Positions 6,265 to 8,405 of a DNA stretch of 8,405 nucleotides are shown here, one piece after another. Made by a program: the position numbers and the translations under genes. The notes beneath the pieces are model-generated. The model made no database searches. It was not told where the DNA came from and worked only from the letters and a program-made list of their open reading frames with translations. The first letter of the stretch is position 1. Every line of letters starts with the position of its first letter. This stretch comes from Campylobacteraceae bacterium UBA1877. Lineage in GTDB: Bacteria > Campylobacterota > Campylobacteria > Campylobacterales > Campylobacteraceae. The DNA lies in the NCBI GenBank assembly GCA_002352945.1, contig DDHL01000034.1, positions 6,382-14,786 on the forward strand, in the 5' to 3' direction.

Positions 6265-6495
6265 ATGACCATCACGGTGAAGCTCTTCGCGCAATACCGC
6301 GAAGGGCGCTTTAAAGCAGAAGTTCGCCAGTATCCCGAGGGCACAAAAGCGATTGATATCATCAAGGAGCTTGGCATAGACAAAGAAGCCTTGCCTCTTG
6401 GTGTTTTGCTAGTCAACGGACGACATAAAGAAGAATTTGTGGAATTAAAAGAGGGGGATGTTTTATCCCTCTTTCCTAAAGTTGGCGGCGGTTAA
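6265..6495 (+). CDS. moaD: MoaD/ThiS-like sulfur carrier linked to aor
   Basis: The 76-residue protein has a ubiquitin-like (beta-grasp) fold with the sulfur-carrier tail LFPKVGGG. The terminal Gly would be adenylated by an E1 enzyme and converted to a thiocarboxylate, which donates sulfur to build the pterin dithiolene (molybdopterin/tungstopterin). The start MTITVKLFAQYREGRF is typical of MoaD proteins in AOR clusters. The ATG follows the aor TAG with no gap and without a clear Shine-Dalgarno sequence, so translation probably depends on ribosomes finishing aor. Base composition differs from its neighbours: the first 100 bases contain 51 G or C, with CGC, CTC and GTG codons otherwise rare here. 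The stop codon overlaps that of the convergent second MoaD-like gene in TTAA (6492-6495). Related AOR operons, for example in Aromatoleum, also carry MoaD-like and MoeB-like genes. Confidence 0.88.
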   Translation: MTITVKLFAQYREGRFKAEVRQYPEGTKAIDIIKELGIDKEALPLGVLLVNGRHKEEFVELKEGDVLSLFPKVGGG

Positions 6496-6770
6496 GCGTT
6501 TTCTTTGATACCTAAAATGAGGCGATACGACCCAGGAGTTCCAGGAGGTATGAGAGCAACCGTATCGCCATTTTTTAACTTGGTAGTTTTGGGGACGACC
6601 ACATGATTCACAAACGCCCCCTCTACCTCGTTTTTAGAAAAGCCTAAACACTCAATCAAACCATTAATATCAAGGTTTTCGGGACATTCATAAGATTCTC
6701 CTAAATAGCCAATATGAAGTGATTTTAGGTGAGGACGTAGGGTTGAAAAAGCTTTGAGTTTAATTTGCAT
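6492..6770 (-). CDS. Second MoaD/ThiS-like beta-grasp protein without C-terminal diglycine
   Basis: The 92-residue protein starts MQIKLKAFSTLRPHLKSL. Its MoaD-like body includes GAFVNHVVVPKTTKLKNGDTV, equivalent to the VNGRHKEEFVELKEGDVL of the neighbouring carrier. It then continues ALIPPGTPGSYRLILGIKENA in place of the free GG tail. The standard thiocarboxylate chemistry therefore looks impossible unless the tail is processed. From memory, similar MoaD/ThiS-family proteins with a PPGTPG-x-YR ending occur elsewhere beside AOR genes, which suggests a conserved accessory role in the W/Mo cofactor pathway; this is inference. Start choice: ATG at 6768-6770 has AGGAGAG just upstream on the minus strand. 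A longer reading from 6830 would add 20 residues and overlap the next gene. The gene lies on the opposite strand, between two cluster genes. Confidence 0.8.
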   Translation of the reverse strand: MQIKLKAFSTLRPHLKSLHIGYLGESYECPENLDINGLIECLGFSKNEVEGAFVNHVVVPKTTKLKNGDTVALIPPGTPGSYRLILGIKENA

Positions 6771-6773
6771 GCT

Positions 6774-6809
6774 CTCTCCTTTTTGGAATTTAGTATAACA
6801 CGATAAAGG
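6774..6809. promoter_or_regulatory. Divergent promoter between the second MoaD-like gene and the E1-like gene
   Basis: Only 45 bp separate the two start codons. On the minus strand, TGTTATACT (6792-6800) is a good extended -10 followed by AGGAGAG (6774-6780). On the plus strand, TATAAC (6794-6799) overlaps the same bases and AAAGG (6805-6809) serves the ATG at 6816. The minus-strand promoter is the more convincing. The plus gene may also be read from the aor transcript. Confidence 0.5.
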
Positions 6810-6815
6810 CAAAAG

Positions 6816-7616
6816 ATGGAAGAACTCCATAAATTTTTACACCAAAACTCAAAAGATGGATATATAGACTGGCAAACCTATCGTGATGGCATGCAACGCT
6901 TTACATGTAAAGCTCGCACAATCGAAAAAGCTATTTTTGAATCTGGATTAATGCCCTTGCGATATAAACGAAATGGCTCTAGTCTCACTCAGGCTGAACA
7001 ACACAAACTTTTTGAATCTCATGTATTAATTGTAGGCTGTGGTGGACTAGGAGGAGCGGTTGCCGCGCTTCTTGCTCGCATTGGAGTTGGGAATATTACA
7101 TTAATGGATGATGATGTTTATGAAGAGCATAATCTAAATCGCCAATTTTTTTCAACCCCTAAAACACTTGGTAAATCAAAGGCTTGGATTGTGCGAAAAG
7201 GGATTTTAAATATCAATCCATCCTTACATGTAAAGGCGTTTACCGAGCGGTTTGAAGCTAATAATGCCAATATTTTTATTCAAAAAAAAGATGTAGCAAT
7301 TGATGCTTTAGACAACCCTAACTCAAAGTTACTGCTAGCTACTACCTGTAAAGAAAAAGGTGTTGCTTTTGTACATGGGGCTATCAGTGGATGGGTCGGG
7401 CAATGTACGACAAGTACCAATTTATCCAATATTTACAAAACAGGACAAAAAGGGAGCGAAGTCCAAAGCGGAAACCTCCCTACAACAGCTAACTTTTGTG
7501 CAGTCTTGCAAGCTGCTCAAACTATAAAGCTTTTACTTAATAAGCCCACCCTAAAGGATAGGCTGCTCTTTTTTGATCTGCACGATGACGAGTTTCATGC
7601 GCTAGGATTAGTTTAA
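6816..7616 (+). CDS. ThiF/MoeB-like E1 adenylyltransferase (HesA/MoeB/ThiF family), AOR-associated type
   Basis: The 266-residue protein has a Rossmann-type adenylation domain. The ATP-binding loop is GCGGLGG (74-80). DDDVYEEHNLNRQF (98-111) carries the nucleotide-binding Asp and the Arg finger R109. K120/K122 lie in TLGKSK, and the catalytic-type IDALDN has D166. It is expected to adenylate the C-terminal Gly of the nearby VGGG carrier. The N-terminal 70 residues form a helical leader with a KARTIEKAIFESGLMPLRYKRN segment. The paired CxxC zinc ligands of E. coli MoeB and ThiF are absent. By eye, the position of MoeB Cys187 is not a Cys (the local sequence is GSEVQSGNLPTTA). It would thus be a zinc-free, adenylation-only E1. 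Two palindrome copies lie inside the gene. An inverted repeat spans its stop. Whether it serves one or both MoaD-like partners is unknown. Confidence 0.87.
   Translation: MEELHKFLHQNSKDGYIDWQTYRDGMQRFTCKARTIEKAIFESGLMPLRYKRNGSSLTQAEQHKLFESHVLIVGCGGLGGAVAALLARIGVGNITLMDDDVYEEHNLNRQFFSTPKTLGKSKAWIVRKGILNINPSLHVKAFTERFEANNANIFIQKKDVAIDALDNPNSKLLLATTCKEKGVAFVHGAISGWVGQCTTSTNLSNIYKTGQKGSEVQSGNLPTTANFCAVLQAAQTIKLLLNKPTLKDRLLFFDLHDDEFHALGLV
6899..6912. repeat. Iterated palindrome CTTTACATGTAAAG, copy 6
   Basis: Perfect 14-bp palindrome in the 5' part of the E1-like gene, read in frame as F-T-C-K-A. Confidence 0.85.
7224..7233. repeat. Iterated palindrome core TTACATGTAA, copy 7
   Basis: 10-bp core inside the E1-like gene, flanked by CC on the left and AGG on the right. 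It is read in a different frame from the other coding copies, as L-H-V-K. Confidence 0.8.
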
Positions 7617-7646
7617 GGCGACTCAAAATATGTCGCTTTAAACTAA
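7608..7646. terminator. Long inverted repeat spanning both stop codons (bidirectional terminator candidate)
   Basis: The arms 7608-7622 and 7632-7646 pair over 15 bp with a single G-U, around a 9-base loop (7623-7631). The repeat contains the TAA of the E1-like gene (7614-7616) and the TAG of purL (7643-7645), so it serves both converging genes. The GC-rich core is GGCGAC against GTCGC. The T-run after each arm is short, so termination may be weak or Rho-assisted. Confidence 0.65.
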
Positions 7647-8405
7647 ATATCTTGCTCAATTACTTCAGCAAAGCGGTTAAAATAGGTTTCTCTTAGGGCT
7701 TCTAGGCTAATTTTCACATCATTACATGTAAGGGATTTGCCTCCGACCGTACCAATCTTTTCTACTTTAATACCAATTTTTTGAGCTAATTCAATAAATC
7801 CAGCCTCATCCACAACCTCAATAATGGCTCTTGAGAAGCTTTCGCTAAAAATATCTCTTTTATCTTCACAAACCATGCTTGCTTGGATGCCTAAATTTGA
7901 AACGGCTGCCATTTTTGCTAAAGCTATCACAACCCCACCAACATTTACATCCTTGGCTGCGCTTATGAATCCTTTTTTATTAGCTTCAATAACCAATTCC
8001 CATAGCTTTAGCTCAGCTTCATAGTCAATTTTTGGCAAATCGCCAACAACACTATTGTAGAGTGATTTTAAATATAAGCTTCCTCCAAATTCATGGCAAG
8101 TTTCTCCCGCCAAAAAGAGTGCACGTCCAGAAGTAGTGAAAGATGAAGGTAGAATTTTTTGTGCATCATCATTAAGCCCAACCATAGCAATAGAAGGGGT
8201 TGGGAATACGCCAACTCCATTGGTTTCATTGTATAAAGAGACATTACCACTTACAACTGGTGTGTTTAAAGCTGCGCATGCTTCTTTTATACCATAGCAT
8301 CCTTGGGCAAATTGCCACATGATTTCTGGATTTTCTGGATTACCGTAATTTAGACAATCGGTAATGGCTAGTGGTCTAGCTCCGCTCATAGCCACATTAC
8401 GCCCA
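7643..8405 (-). CDS. purL: Phosphoribosylformylglycinamidine synthase subunit PurL, C-terminal part
   Basis: The gene enters from the right edge, so only the last 253 complete codons are present, about a third of the usual 730 or so residues. The visible part is the second AIR-synthase-like half. GRNVAMSGARPLAITDCLNYGNPENPE is a strongly conserved PurL block, followed by GNVSLYNETNGVGVFPTPSIAMVG and a glycine-rich DVNVGGVVIAL segment. The enzyme uses ATP and ammonia from glutamine (supplied by PurQ, with PurS in the small-subunit form) to convert FGAR to FGAM, the fourth step of purine synthesis, in the cytosol. The in-frame GTG at 8393-8395 is an internal Val codon, not a start. One palindrome copy lies near the 3' end, giving S-L-T-C-N. 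Nothing suggests a defect in the visible part. Confidence 0.95.
   Translation of the reverse strand, partial: GRNVAMSGARPLAITDCLNYGNPENPEIMWQFAQGCYGIKEACAALNTPVVSGNVSLYNETNGVGVFPTPSIAMVGLNDDAQKILPSSFTTSGRALFLAGETCHEFGGSLYLKSLYNSVVGDLPKIDYEAELKLWELVIEANKKGFISAAKDVNVGGVVIALAKMAAVSNLGIQASMVCEDKRDIFSESFSRAIIEVVDEAGFIELAQKIGIKVEKIGTVGGKSLTCNDVKISLEALRETYFNRFAEVIEQDI
7722..7731. repeat. Iterated palindrome core TTACATGTAA, copy 8
   Basis: 10-bp core near the 3' end of purL, read on the minus strand in the L-T-C-N frame. Confidence 0.8.

Noticed and set aside
6771..6830. Longer reading of the second MoaD-like protein from 6830
   Set aside because: The added residues (MEFFHLLPLS and following) do not resemble MoaD, overlap the E1-like gene, and cross a good promoter and the AGGAGAG site that fit the ATG at 6768-6770.
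1..8405. Mobile element or prophage boundaries
   Set aside because: No transposase, integrase, terminal repeats or target-site duplication were seen. The composition shift at moaD is the only hint of transfer.

Overview
The window looks like a chromosomal segment from a free-living member of the Campylobacterota (Epsilonproteobacteria), perhaps a Sulfurospirillum/Sulfuricurvum/Arcobacter-type organism. This rests on the AT-rich, tightly packed genes, T-rich promoters with TAwAAT-like -10 boxes, and protein styles such as the Kef-type antiporter and the MalY/PatB lyase. The genus cannot be fixed from the sequence alone. No tRNA, rRNA, CRISPR array, insertion sequence or integrase was seen, and no gene-free stretch exceeds 300 bases.

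Layout. (i) 1-163: the last 53 codons of an unrecognised plus-strand gene, followed by a long hairpin and T-tract. (ii) 348-1552: a convergent pair, yaiI (UPF0178) and a DjlA-like membrane J-domain protein, whose stop codons share four bases. (iii) 1643-4379: a plus-strand pair, a Kef-type cation/proton antiporter and a PatB/MalY C-S lyase, overlapping by 8 bp and so probably translationally coupled. (iv) 4380-7616: a tungsten/molybdenum enzyme locus. It has a promoter region with repeated GCATATC half-sites and an AT palindrome, a catalytic-type aldehyde ferredoxin oxidoreductase (aor), an abutting MoaD-like sulfur carrier ending in VGGG, a second MoaD-like protein on the opposite strand without a C-terminal diglycine, and a ThiF/MoeB-like E1 enzyme. 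(v) 7643-8405: the C-terminal third of purL on the minus strand, separated from the E1 gene by a long inverted repeat that spans both stop codons.

How the genes work together. The E1-like protein probably adenylates the C-terminal Gly of the VGGG sulfur carrier so that it can deliver sulfur to the pterin cofactor (tungstopterin/molybdopterin), which the aor product uses to interconvert aldehydes and carboxylates. The non-diglycine MoaD-like protein is the least understood part of this set. The neighbouring genes (DnaJ-like, antiporter, C-S lyase, UPF0178, purL) look like ordinary housekeeping or stress genes with no obvious link to it.

The most striking signal outside the genes is a palindrome, TTTACATGTAAA or its TTACATGTAA core. 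It occurs eight times in 8.4 kb, both between and inside genes. In four of its five coding copies it is read in the same frame, giving (F/L)-T-C-(K/N). It behaves like a highly iterated genomic palindrome rather than a conventional operator.
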